Source: Marchantia polymorpha subsp. ruderalis | Lineage: Eukaryota > Streptophyta > Marchantiopsida > Marchantiales > Marchantiaceae | DNA: 64,000 nucleotides | Assembly: GCA_037833965.1 (NCBI GenBank) | Contig: AP031353.1 | Span: forward strand, 11,720,501-11,784,500 | Direction: 5' to 3' | Shown: one piece after another, positions 11,788 through 23,562 of the stretch | How the letters are laid out: the number at the start of each line of letters is the position of its first letter | Numbering within the stretch: the first letter of the stretch is position 1 | The notes under the pieces: generated by a model | Seen by the model: only the letters and a program-made list of their open reading frames with translations | The model's database searches: none | Told to the model about the DNA's origin: nothing | Made by a program: the position numbers and the translations under genes

Positions 11788-13990
11788 ATGATTGTACAGC
11801 TATTGTCAATCAATGTTCACGGCCTCAATGAGGATTCGGCTGTGGACATGATGCACGCCTACATTCGGGACTGCAACCCTTCATCGGATTTGATAGCCAT
11901 TCAAGAGCATAAACTGCGATGCAATGCACTTACACTTATAGTACATATATTATGTAGATATGCGACATATTATGGGCTTGAGACCTCCGTTCGCTACAAC
12001 CATGACAAATAGGATGTTGAAGCAGGATGCGGCGGGAATCTGATCTTTATACACCCTCGATTAGTCAAGAATGCGCAATATGGCTCACTAATTGATAATA
12101 GGATCCAATGAATGATTTTCACATGCATGCTGGAGGACGGCATTGGCCTGTCCAATATATACGCATCAAACAAATAAGCGATGTCTTATGTGGGGATCAA
12201 TAGCAAGGATCTACCGTGTCGTTGGATGCTGTTATGTGATCTCAACATGATGGAGGGATGGATAGATAAATCGTGCCACGGACTACGTTGATACCTCGTA
12301 GGGAACGTGCTTTTTTTGATGCAATGAAGAAGGTTACTTATGTTGACAACAACTCGCATTTAGAAGGTATTTAGAAATACTCGTGGTATCACAATTGATT
12401 GTAGCAAAAGAGATCATTCGCGCGTCTAAATAGGTTATATTTGTTTTGAGCCCAAGCAACTTATCTGGTGCTTTTCCTCATCCACTACAGTATCAATGCT
12501 TGGAAGATTCCAAGATTCTTCCAAGCTTCCATCAACACTCAAAATTTTGCGTCGGTTAAGCTAGCTGCCAGACAAACTCATTGGAAAATGATTACGTACC
12601 AGTTGGAGAAAATGGCTCCCGACATTCAAAGGATTTGGCTAGAAGCTAACGCTGATTTGACTTTATTTTCCAAGCTTATGGAATGCAACTCGATTCTCCC
12701 ATCAATTATGCCGCCTCCAAGCGACAAAGCTAAGAGTTGATGAATATGTAGTAATCGATCAACTTGATGAAGCCACAAAACGAGCATAGCAGTCGCTCGA
12801 AGACACTTTGTTTATGAAATATCACCAATCAATACATACGTGCTTGACGAACGTTTAGGAACGTAAATTGGCAAGTCGAAAAGCTCGATCAAGAATTAGA
12901 TGGAAGCAACGATAGTATCAAGTTATTTAGGAGTTTTTTCAAACGGTACGCGAATGTGGCTCCAATGCTCTGAGTACTGCCCTCGAAGTAACACTAGGGT
13001 TTAGAGAGAAGTTCATTCAAAAATGGAAATATAAACTCTGAAAATGATAGATACCAACAATGGTTCTCCTCTCCCTTATATAGCTCTCACCAACAAGTAC
13101 AAGGAGATAAGATCTTATCTCCACCATCCATCTCACTCCTAGTGAATGAATGACGTGGCGGATAACCTCAACAAGTACATGGATTGCTGATGTGACGCTC
13201 TCAACTAACACACTTAATCTTTACCTAACAAGCACATGGATCATTAACGTGTCACTGTAATCTAACAAACCTACTCTTTACCTATCAAGTGTGAGGATCA
13301 TTGACGTGGCAACTATGACTAGTGCACGCTTAGGTATATATATCAACATTTGGAGTAGACTCTACTTTCATTCTAACTAATTAAAGATGATTAAACTCCA
13401 CTATCAAAATAAGATCCGAGTCATTAGCCGCAAGGCGGTCAAAGCGTGCGTTCTATCCTATTACCAAGACCTCTATGCCAAATAGAAATCCACAGACAGT
13501 CATCAATCGGCCAAAACTACCTTCCTCAAATTCATATCAGCAACATTCATTGATAAATTTCCGACATCAGTCCTTGAGGAACTAGATATAAAGCTAGATG
13601 AACTAGAAGTTTTAGCGGCGTTGAAAAAAATGGCAGCGGGGAAAAGTTCAGATCTAAACGACGTTTTCAATGAATTCTACCTCAAGTTTTAGAAGTTGAT
13701 AATAAAAGACTTTTGCCAAATGCTCACATGTGCTTTCAATGATGGGCGTTTGTCATTAGGTATGAACACCGGGCTAGTGGTGCTTTTTCCAAAAGAAGTT
13801 GATTTGATAATGATCCAAAATTGGCGACCTCTAACGTTATTAAACACCTCTTACAAAATATAGAAAAAAGTAATTCAACTTAGACTCCATGCATTCTTAT
13901 CTGAGGTCATTCATGAAGGGTAGTCGGCCTTCTTATCCTTGCAATACATACTAGATGATGTCCTTGTGCATAATGAAATGAGTGACTGGG
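11788..13990 (+). mobile_element. Dead LINE (non-LTR retrotransposon), endonuclease and reverse-transcriptase remnants
   Basis: In plus-strand reading order I see an APE-type endonuclease start (LSINVHGL, then IAIQEHKL at 11788-11930), a later piece matching the LCDLNMMEG core near 12234-12256, a linker ending SYYQDLYA near 13457, then reverse-transcriptase pieces: AAGKSSDLNDVFNEFYL (about 13632), LFPKEVDL, NWRPLTLLNTSYKI (about 13820) and AFLSLQYILDDVL (about 13930). This order is that of plant L1-type elements. Stops and frameshifts break the frame many times and no catalytic YADD box was found, so it is long dead and 3' truncated. The part before 11788 may include remains of its first open frame, but I cannot show that. 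Confidence 0.8.
13020..13390. mobile_element. Likely insertion inside the dead LINE
   Basis: The LINE reading stops near 13020 and resumes near 13400, and the roughly 370 bp between do not continue it. They contain a TATATAGC-like box (about 13077-13084), a perfect 20-bp palindrome (GGAGATAAGATCTTATCTCC, 13103-13122) and three loosely repeated CAAGTACATGGATTGCTGA-like segments. It could be a solo LTR or MITE; its ends and target duplication could not be fixed. Confidence 0.4.
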
Positions 13991-16900
13991 CCTAAAAATC
14001 AAATAAAAATTCAACTAAAATGTTTTAGATTGTTAATAAAATTAAAACTACATGCAACTTGACATTGCATTTTTAGTTAGTTATGACTAAAATAAAAATC
14101 ATTCAAGTTGAAGATTTAGTTTCATTGCAATATATTATGTATAGTTGTTAAGTTAGCAATCCATTTGCTTGGTAGGAAAAGAGCAAATATGTTAGTTGAA
14201 AATGACACATTGACAATCCGAGATCAAACATTCGAGTGCTTGTTAAGTAAGAATTTAAAATGTTAGTTGAAAACAACAAAGTTTCAATCCTTGTGTTTGT
14301 TAAAGTTATTCGTCATGTCAACAATCCACTAAAAGTAAAATGGATGATAAAATTTAAAACTCAATGTTTTTGTTGAATATATATATATATATATATGATC
14401 AAGCCCATGAAAACCAAAGGTTCTAAAATCTAAAGTTCAAAAAATTAAACAAAGTACAAATAAAAAATCCACAAACAAGGAAAAAGATAAATAAAATCAG
14501 CTTGTAACTATTGCCAAAAGCACCATAACAATGGCTAATTATATCCTTGATGTAGAAATCTAAATCAAAAGTCACTAGTTTTAATAAAGAATAAAATTCC
14601 TCCACATCAATTTTATGAGATAATCTAATCTCTTCAAACCTACTTTATGTAAAAAACACATGCTTTCCATACTTAATATTTCCTTTGTTACATAACTTCC
14701 ACAAACGTTCACTCATATCAATATTAAATCAATGTTTTTACTCATATCCAAGTATATGAGATACAATTTTGTGCTAAGTAATAATTTGACTTAAGTATGT
14801 AGAGATCACCACAAGTATTTTTGTTCATAGTAAACAAGCATAAGATTAACATAAAGTTGACAAAACTCTATTTTGATGTCTGGTACTTCAAATAATGTTG
14901 AAAAATTTGTCTTCTAGACACTCGTAGAGTGTTATTGGTTGCAAGTTTCAATCGTATTCTGCCACATTTCACTTCAAAGATCATATCAACACATCCACTA
15001 ATTATGAAATGAAACGTGTGGCACACAAAGCATGAAAAGGAAGGCAATACACATCAAAATTTTCACTTTTTCTATGTAAATGATTGTCTAAAGAAAGAAA
15101 ATTTTTTTTAAACAAATTTTATCTATAGAGTTGTGTTTCATCTTAAGTGAATTGGATTTTTGATCTCTAATGTTACACTTAACTACCAATCACACAAATT
15201 GTGGGTGTGACAATTATTGATTATAATACAAATAAAATTTATCTTCATTTTAAAAACTATATAATTAAATATAATTATATAACTTCATTGAAAATAAATT
15301 TTTTTTTCTTGCAATAACAAATGCTGTGATCATGATTGATGCAAACAAGATATTAAATATGATGTTAAAATATATATAAGTTTTATTTTTATTATTTTAT
15401 GTCTAACAAGATAACATTACCACATGAGTTGTAGCAAAATGTGTCATTAGGGCAAGTAATAATTTTTCTACTTTCATGTTTTTGTTAAAACATAAAGCAT
15501 CTGCATATTATATTATGTTGTAAAATAGATATTTGTAAAATGCATCTCATGATGACACATTTTGTTATAATAAATGCAGAAATCAGAGTTGACACATATG
15601 TTTAAAAATATTTTAATATAAAAAAAATTATTTTATTATTTTATTCATTTTCTCAAAACATTTTAATTGAAGGTAAAAAATTATAAATATATGTAATAAG
15701 ACAATATTTCATGCATAAGATATATTTAATCCAACATCAATAGGAAAAAATAGAAAAATCACAATGGATTTTATTTTTTTGTATATAAATTATTTTTAAA
15801 ATATGATGAAATAAATTTTAAATCCATGAAAATATCTTAAATTTTCAATTTATGTGAATGAGCAATAATGATCAAAAAACTAAGGTTTTTTAATAATTAT
15901 AATAACAAAATTGATAACGATAAAATGAAATAAATATGTAAAAAATAAGTTATGTGTTAGTTACATCATGCTTACATAATAAATGTTAAAAAGACAAAGA
16001 TGTAAGAAAACAACAGTAAAAAGTTAATGGAAATAGCAAGAATTGAACTTTATTGATTTTCAAATATCATGATAAGAAAGAAAAAAGTGTGAAACTTTAA
16101 TCTCACATTAAGTCCACAAATTATATTTTCATCAATATGTTGACATAAATTTGGAATAAAAGATGGCGTAAAATATGAATGAGAAAAATCAAAGTGAAAA
16201 CTGGGGAAAAGTATATATTTGTTTGAATGATTGTATATCTAATTATGTATTAAAAGAAAACTAATAAACACGTTTTTTTATTATGTCAATACGATGTCAA
16301 GATAAAAATATTGCAAATGGAGCAGTTCAACCAAAAAATAATGAAACCTTTAATACGGAATTTTTTTCAAAATATTTTTGTAGAAAAATGACAAAAACAA
16401 TTTTGTTCATTAATTTTTATGTAAAATGATGTATTATATTGTGATTCATATATAATATTTTTGAATATAAATCAAAATTAATCAAAATAGTTCATTTTGA
16501 ATTAAAAAACATTAATTTTTGAAGTGGATTGAATTTATCTTCTTGCAAGATTTCCATAGTAAATAACTATTGATCAAAGTGTGAATATTCCCCCAAAAAA
16601 TTATATAACACTCCAACAAATTTTGCTGTTTGGTATCAACAAATTGGAGTATGGTATAGCTCGAGTAAAAGAAACATTAAGAAAATAGATCTTCAATGAA
16701 GTGTTTCAACCTATAAGTCACTTGTGTAATTTATTTTCAAAAACATTTCAATTGTATTCTGGATGTTATGAATTGAACTAAGAAACTGAAAAAACAGTAT
16801 ATTGTCTAGATAGTATGATTTGCTTGATTTACTTTATGAGATAAAATACTTGGACAAATTAGATATGAATAGTGAATAGATTGTTATTTTGAATATTTAA

Positions 16901-19900
16901 TGTATCACCATGGCATTTAATATGTTCACTAAAGTGTGATTTGACATGTTTTCATCTTTATATTGAAAACAGTAATTTCAATCTTTAATGATACTTTGAT
17001 GGAAAGTTTAGTTTCACAAAATAATAAACGACGTATTCATTAAAGATATTTTTTAAAAATTAGCTACATATCAAAGCTTCAAAAGATAAACTTGACAGAT
17101 TTGAAATAAATTATTTAGGTTGAAAAATCATTTTTCATGAAATTCGAATCATTCGAATTCGAATTCGAATTTCCAAACTTTTTTCTAAATTAGCTATTAT
17201 CAAACACTCAATTCAAGAGATTTTTTTTAGTTATTTATTAATATGTATCGCAAAACTGTGAAAAGATCTTTTCGTTTTTAATATTGATATTTACACAAGT
17301 TTAGGATATTATATATATATAAGAGGGTTCAAGCATTGAAAGTTGTTTATTTACATGGATATATTTACAAAGTGCTGCAGCCATGATTGATACTTCATTC
17401 TCGTTCCTAATAAATCAAAACAAATAATTGACGAAATAATAAAAAAGAATAAAAATATTTTGAAATTTGAATAATTAAACCTGATAATAGAGAAGACAAA
17501 TATTATACAAGAAAATTAAATATATCATTATCTATTTTTATTAAAATGAATTGGAAAAACTATTTGGGCAAAAAGTAAAATCTGATGAAATTCAATTGAA
17601 AATAACCTTACCTCGTATTTAAAACTTAAAACTTAAACTATTTTAAACTTAAAAAATATTAAATACAAAAGGACATAAATGTTTCAACATGAAAATCATG
17701 AAAGTTGTTGACATTATCAGTTAAATAGAATTTATTATCAACATAGCAAAGTGACAAAATATAAGTCAATTTTTAAAATTACATTAAAAAAATTATATTA
17801 TATATGAACATTTCAAATTATAGGAAAGATTTGACTGTAGACATTAAATAGTAGTAAATATAAATTTCAGAGTAAAAAAATTTAATACAACTTGACGAAA
17901 GCTCATGGTTATCATTGCACGAATGTTAAGCAATAAATCCACCGTGGACTCACACAATTGATTTAAAATGTGAAAATTTAATAAATTATATGAAATATTG
18001 TACAATAATACATTATTAAATATAAATAATAATTTCTTTCTTTTGAAAAAAATGATATTATAATACTATGAATATAAGATATGAATTATTTTAAAAAAAA
18101 TCCTTTTATGTGTTTTTTTCAAGTTTTAAAATAAAATTAATAAAATGACACAAATGAAGTATTTGCACGAAAAAAATTAGGGTTAAAATTTGCTTAAATT
18201 AAATGTTCATGTATTTTTTTTGAATCATATATCAAATGCTATTTAAATCAATCAATTGATAATTCACCTCGCCGGTTTTGAGAATATTCAACCAACGTTT
18301 ATTATCTTCAAAAAATATAGATTTTTTGAAATAAAGATATGCTTGGAATTCCACATTAACCAACAAAGAGTCAGTAGAACTAAGAAAGTGAACCTACTTT
18401 CTCAGTTTGCAACTTCTTTTTATTTATATGTGTTTTTTCGAATTTTATTTTAGGCTAATAATGGGAATGCTGCATGTGATTTAATGATGGCATATGTGTA
18501 TTACTAATATTCTTATTGAAATGTTGAATCTTGTTCTTATAACCTGTTCAAATAAAGAATTTTGTAGCTTAGCTTCTCTTTATAAACTTTACTATATGAA
18601 TTTGATGTAAACCAGATTTTGATTTTTTTTATATGATATTTTTATATCTGACGATTTAATAACTTTTTTGCATACATTTACCGTATCAATTTAATTTTTT
18701 GATAGTAAATTATATGATAGAACGTAGTATTGAGGATCTAGAGTGTCATTATTATGTATCATATAATTAAATCTCTGAGTATTAAAGAGTTATATTTGAA
18801 TTCTCTGAAATCAAGTATATAACATGCATTTTTCTTCACTTTCATTAGGTTATGTACGCAATCAATTTAGTTTTGGTAAAATTCTTAAACACTCTCGTGC
18901 CTATACATTTTGATTTCATATTACATGAACATGACATTTGCTAGTATGCTAGTTGATTTTCACATCTTTAATAATAAGCTATGTAGTTTAAATAAATTTT
19001 ACATATATATATAAACATAATTTTTGATGATTTTTTATTAGAATATGAATATTTTATCATGATAAATATTTAGAATAAAATAAAATACTATAAATCTCAA
19101 TTTCATTTGTTTTCAGAAAAATTATTTTAATTGAAGTACTTTCACTTAGCAAAATTTCATCATGGTCATATTTTTCTAAAAAATATTATAATTTAAAATT
19201 TAGATATTTAAAATTTAGATATTTAAAATTTAGATATTTAAATTTTATGTGAAATTGACAAATGCTGATGATTTTTTCTTGCAAAAAAATATATCAATGA
19301 AACGATCAAAATCTTGTTCATTTCTAATTTTACTATAGTTTTGTTATGTTATTAACCTAACAACATTACCCGATTTTCAATAAATTATAATTCAAGTTGC
19401 TCTATTTTTTTTATTTGTTTCATTTATATTAGATGTTTTGATATTATTCCGTGCACCTTGATCACTTTTTATAACACTAATACACACACAGATATATATA
19501 TATCAGCTCATTTGTACGATGTTTTGCAATATTATACGATGGTATAGAAAAACATTTTCTGTGGCATTAAACATACACGTCATCAAATAACCCACATTGT
19601 GCACACAACAATATCCTTACAATTATTTCAAAATATCTTGCTATAATCATAATGTTTAAAGAATTTTACAAAAAATGTTGATAAAATTGTGCAATCTCAT
19701 CCAAGACATGTAGACATAGGATTATGAAAAAAAATGATAATTGAAAATTAACTGTTCTAGTTCTATAGTTTGTGTGAAACAAAAATAAACAAAATCATAT
19801 GAAATTTACAACAATCAAACATATATCATTTAACAAAATTTATGTGTATTTATATATGGCTAAATTATATTCATACATTAAACATATTTTTTTAATTACG

Positions 19901-20427
19901 TTGATATATATATATGTTATATTTTTAAATGTTGTATATATAACATTTAAAAATGTAAACTCTATATAAATAATAGCGGAAAAATTGGAATTAGCCAAAA
20001 TAATAATATAGTTTCATCATTGCATGTTTAATGATTAGTATGATCTTATTTGCTATGTTTTTGTTGATATTTATAATACAAACTACAATGAGATATAAAC
20101 CTGGATTCATTTTTGGAATTTTGTGTGTCAAACATGTGATAAGATTGAAGTACAAAAATTGTATCAAATAATATTAAACAACATACTTTTCATATTTTTT
20201 TTGAAAATAATGATAATAATAATAATAATACAATGTAAAAGTGTAATAGTATTATAATATTTTTTTATCAATTCAGAATTTTTTTTTAAATTTATTTTTA
20301 ATAATATTCACAATTAAAATATATATGTTTAGAAATGCATTCATGAAATTTTTACTTGGAATCTGAAACTAAATATTTTATTTATAATAATTAATAATAA
20401 TTAAATGTCTTCCGGCCTAAACAAGAA
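13991..20427. other. AT-rich gene desert
   Basis: More than 6 kb of strongly AT-rich DNA with no open frame of protein character. It holds TA dinucleotide runs (about 14380, 17313), a GAATTC cluster near 17150-17170, a 15-bp tandem repeat (19191-19246), a hairpin with 13-bp arms (19921-19933 / 19942-19954) and an AAT microsatellite near 20210-20230. Nothing else is supported. Confidence 0.65.
19191..19246. repeat. 15-bp tandem repeat, about 3.5 copies
   Basis: The unit ATTTAAAATTTAGAT is repeated head to tail from 19191. It is a simple AT-rich minisatellite. Confidence 0.85.
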
Positions 20428-20499
20428 GCCGACCTAGCTCAGTGGTAGAGCGCGTGGCTTTTAACCACGTGGTCGTGGGTTCGATCCCCACGGTCGGCG
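20428..20499 (+). tRNA. tRNA-Lys (anticodon UUU)
   Basis: The 72 nt form a complete cloverleaf: acceptor GCCGACC / GGTCGGC, D arm GCTC...GAGC, anticodon stem CGTGG / CCACG around loop CTTTTAA (anticodon TTT), and T stem GTGGG / CCCAC around TTCGATC. There is no intron. Polymerase III control boxes are present: box A TAGCTCAGTGG and box B GGTTCGATCCC. A run of four T (about 20513) a short way downstream can serve as terminator. CCA is not encoded, as usual for a nuclear gene. It sits alone in AT-rich DNA. Confidence 0.96.
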
Positions 20500-21682
20500 A
20501 CATCATGCTGAAATTTTCTTCTTCGACATTCTCGTCGTTTTAGACAAGTTTTTTAATATAACAAGAGAAACGTTGTGTGTACATTAAGTATACAGTTGAA
20601 GTGATATTTGACTATCTTTTATTAGTTTTTGTATTTTTTTTTGGTTAACAAATACTATGTGTTGATACTACTTGAGCTTAATTTAACATATGAAGAGTTT
20701 AATTTTTTGCGTGTAATTCTTTAAGGGATGTAAGAGATGCATGCTAAAAACTAGAGAGTGAAAGGTAGAAAGCCTTGTGTAGTCTAAGGTTTGCTCCTTT
20801 GGATTATAACCTACATATATCTGCCAAATAATGATCTCACAAAAGTTATTATTTGCAGATCATTTATAAAACACACAAGTATAGATAGCCAATATCAAGT
20901 CTTATCAATTGAAATAACTGGTCAAATAAGACTATTGGACAAAGTCTATCTGCAGAATGCAATACATTCTTCACACAGATCTCTTTGAAAGTGTTCGTGT
21001 TTATCACCTCCACTATACGCAGACAAAGCCCTGTGATGAACAGTTGTATAATTTTGTCTCTCGTGATAAATTTTGGCTAGACTCAGATGCTTTACTTCTG
21101 CATAAGACAAAACTTATGTGAAGGAAGACTTCTACGGTACACGAACCTTTCGGCAAAGGTCTCACTGCTCTAAGCTGATTTTACAACAAAGTTTGTCTGG
21201 AGTGTGATGAGGCCATTCAAACATCAGAGTACTACTACCTTCCCATGAGCAGTATCGATTCATAGCAAAACCCGGCAAATCACAGCAGGATCTCAGCAGA
21301 GGAGGTTAGGAATATAGCGAAACGATGGAGTACGAGGCATAATGAAGAGAATAGAAAATCATGAAGCACTCGATTAATTGACCTCAGTCGGCAGAGACTC
21401 CGAATTGCACTTCACAGGCCACAGTTTCAATATCTCTGGAACTCAAGTATACCACGAGCTATTGAAATCATAGCACTCCATAGATAGATAGATCATAGAT
21501 CTATCTATCTGCTGGTGGACATGGTGGACACAGAGAGAGTCGTCCCGTCATAACTGTGCACATAGTGTATCACGGACCCGTATCTGCTGGAATCAAGTTG
21601 CTCAACGACGACCCCCAAAAGTGCATGTTCTCACAACTGCTCCGGGTCAGACCCATGTGTTCCCGTCGACCGTGACCGCGAG
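20500..21682. other. Intergenic, no gene seen
   Basis: Mixed-composition DNA with short open frames only. A 12-bp-arm hairpin made of GATA units lies at 21482-21510 with a 5-nt centre. Confidence 0.55.
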
Positions 21683-21759
21683 AGACACGACGCACTCCGA
21701 ACCGAACTGCACTAACCCAACTTGGGTTAGTGCAGTTCGGTTCGGAGTGCGTCGTGTCT
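21683..21759. repeat. Perfect palindrome, 38-bp arms, 1-nt centre
   Basis: Arm 21683-21720 is the exact reverse complement of 21722-21759, with C21721 at the centre. GC-rich arms (for example CGACGCACTCCGAACCG) make it able to extrude as a cruciform. No coding content. Confidence 0.95.
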
Positions 21760-21774
21760 TGATTTTAGGCCCAG

Positions 21775-21839
21775 CCGGCTAGTCGTTTGTATCGGCTAGC
21801 CGGCTAGCCGAAAGTTAGCCGGCTACGTGCCCATCCCTA
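21775..21839 (-). mobile_element. hAT-like transposon end with GCCGGCTA subterminal repeats
   Basis: Read on the minus strand, the segment begins TAGGGATGGGCACGTAGC and then has several GCCGGCTA / CGGCTAGCC units. A (C/T)AGGGATGGGCA terminus followed by short subterminal repeats is typical of hAT-superfamily ends. I did not find the partner end or an 8-bp target duplication, so this may be a fragment. Confidence 0.5.
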
Positions 21840-23562
21840 AACCCAACCCAACGCAACCCAACCCATCCAATCGCAGCCCACGCCCTCAAGATGGTCACCA
21901 CGCCCGCGGTTGGTTTGCCTCGCGGTCGAGTTCGAACACTTGTGCTGTCCGCGCATTGCCAGGAGTGGCAACTAACTTTAGAGTCGTCCTAAATACAGTT
22001 CTCCTCGTCGTCAGGAGCTCACCCGGTAGCGTGTCATGGTCACGCAGCGTACAGCGCAGTGCCATTTGTGGTAAACTGGAAAAAGCCGACCAGTGCGCAG
22101 TTCCCAGGTCAGCTGGGGGGTGCCAGATCGGGCAGGCGGCGGTCTGGGGGTCGCCGGTGGCTGTGGACTCGGTGACGGGGACGGGTACGGGGACGCGGAC
22201 TGCCTGAAGAATCGGGGCTCGTCCAGAGGGAACGAAAGGGAAGCGCCGAATGTGGAGAAAAGCCTCCAGCACGAGCGCCGGCGCCGAAGTGGACAATCCG
22301 ACCGACCGATTTATCGAATGAATGAGCGATTGAGTGGATGAATGGACTGACGCCAGTTGCCGCTCGGGGAATGATTCGGAACGCAAGTGCCGGATCGGAT
22401 CGGCGAGCGATGCAATTCGTCGAGTGATTAATGAATGCACTCGAGCTCCGAATCATCGTCGCCGAAAAGAGGAGAGCCAAATGTCCCGGAAAGCGGAAGA
22501 AGAGGGCTTTTCCAGCTGCCGGCCGAGAATTATTCGCCGATTATTTTGCCGCATACGGCAGAAATAAGGAGTCCTGCGTCCGCGGAGGCGGGGTCGGCCG
22601 GGCTGACGACGACCAGGGTGCCCCGTCGTCGCCCGCCGTGATCGTCAGGCTGTGGACCTGCAAATCAGGTCAGCTGTAACGAAGAAGGGCGGAGGCGGTC
22701 TCGCTCGCTCGCCGGCCATGGCAGTACACTGGGGCGGTGACCTGTTCTGGCCGGTCCCGGCTATTGTGCGAGACCGTCGGCTGCCCGAGCAGAGAAGTGG
22801 TCGAGCCATGTGAATCCCCGGAGGGCTGGCGGGCGGGCGGGGCTTAGGGAAAGGGGGTTGGGGCTGGAGCTGAGGGTGGGTATGGGGGGCGAACTTTTGC
22901 TGTCGTGTCCGGGATTTTCTTGTTCGGTTGAGTTCTTCACGGATGACTCGACGTTTGAACGGGCCAGTCGTGTTGGCATCGCTGAGAGGGGGCTGGGAGT
23001 GGCGGGGAGTGACGCGAGGCGAGGGGGGCTGGGGCTGGGGCAGGGGCTGGGGGAGGGAGAGCGAGCGAGCGAGCGAGGAAGGGAGGGAGGATGAATGGGA
23101 GCGAGGGGCAGTGGAATGAATGGGCGACGAGGTGGCGACATTGAGTGACATTTAGCGGGAGCATGGAATCCGGTGAGGTTATGGATGGTTGACGCCACCG
23201 TTCTTTCTCCATCGCTTCTTGGGCGGGGAGGACAAGCGACGGGAGGACGGTGCGCGCAGTGTTGCACTTGGAGGTGGACGATGCGTTGTGTACGTAAGTA
23301 GGAAGGATGATGATGCGTGAGTGAGGGCAGTAGGTTCAGGGTAAGAGAGAAGGAGGGAAGAAAGAAAGCGACCGACGACTGTGTCGCAGTGGGGAGAGGG
23401 AGGAGCGAGGAAGTTATGGTGATGGAGACTTAGGGGGTTTGTGAATTGTCGGCAGGGGTCTGGATCGCGCGATTCGGATTTACATCGGGACAGCGACAGC
23501 GACGGGCGAAGTGATCGTAGACGGATTCGGTTGTTGGTAGTTTGTCAGAGCATGGGTGGAGA
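21840..23562 (+). promoter_or_regulatory. GC-rich upstream region and leader of the LRB-type BTB gene
   Basis: The stretch leading up to the BTB start is rich in GGGCTGGGG and GCGAGCGAGC runs. Overlapping open frames on both strands (up to 181 codons) are composition artefacts: proline-, arginine- and serine-rich, with no family match. I infer promoter and 5' UTR. A G-quadruplex-type tract is listed separately. Confidence 0.45.
23023..23057 (+). promoter_or_regulatory. G-quadruplex-type G-run tract
   Basis: Six G runs of three to six bases separated by one- to two-base spacers (GGGGGGCTGGGGCTGGGG, then CAGGGGCTGGGGGAGGG), about 0.5 kb before the BTB start on the coding strand. It meets the usual pattern for intramolecular G4 formation; whether it is transcribed is unknown. 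Confidence 0.6.

Noticed and set aside
22645..23267. Long minus-strand frames (168 codons) opposite the BTB leader
   Set aside because: Proline-, serine- and arginine-rich artefacts of the GGGCTGGGG / GCGAGCGA composition; no conserved pattern and two overlapping frames look equally open.
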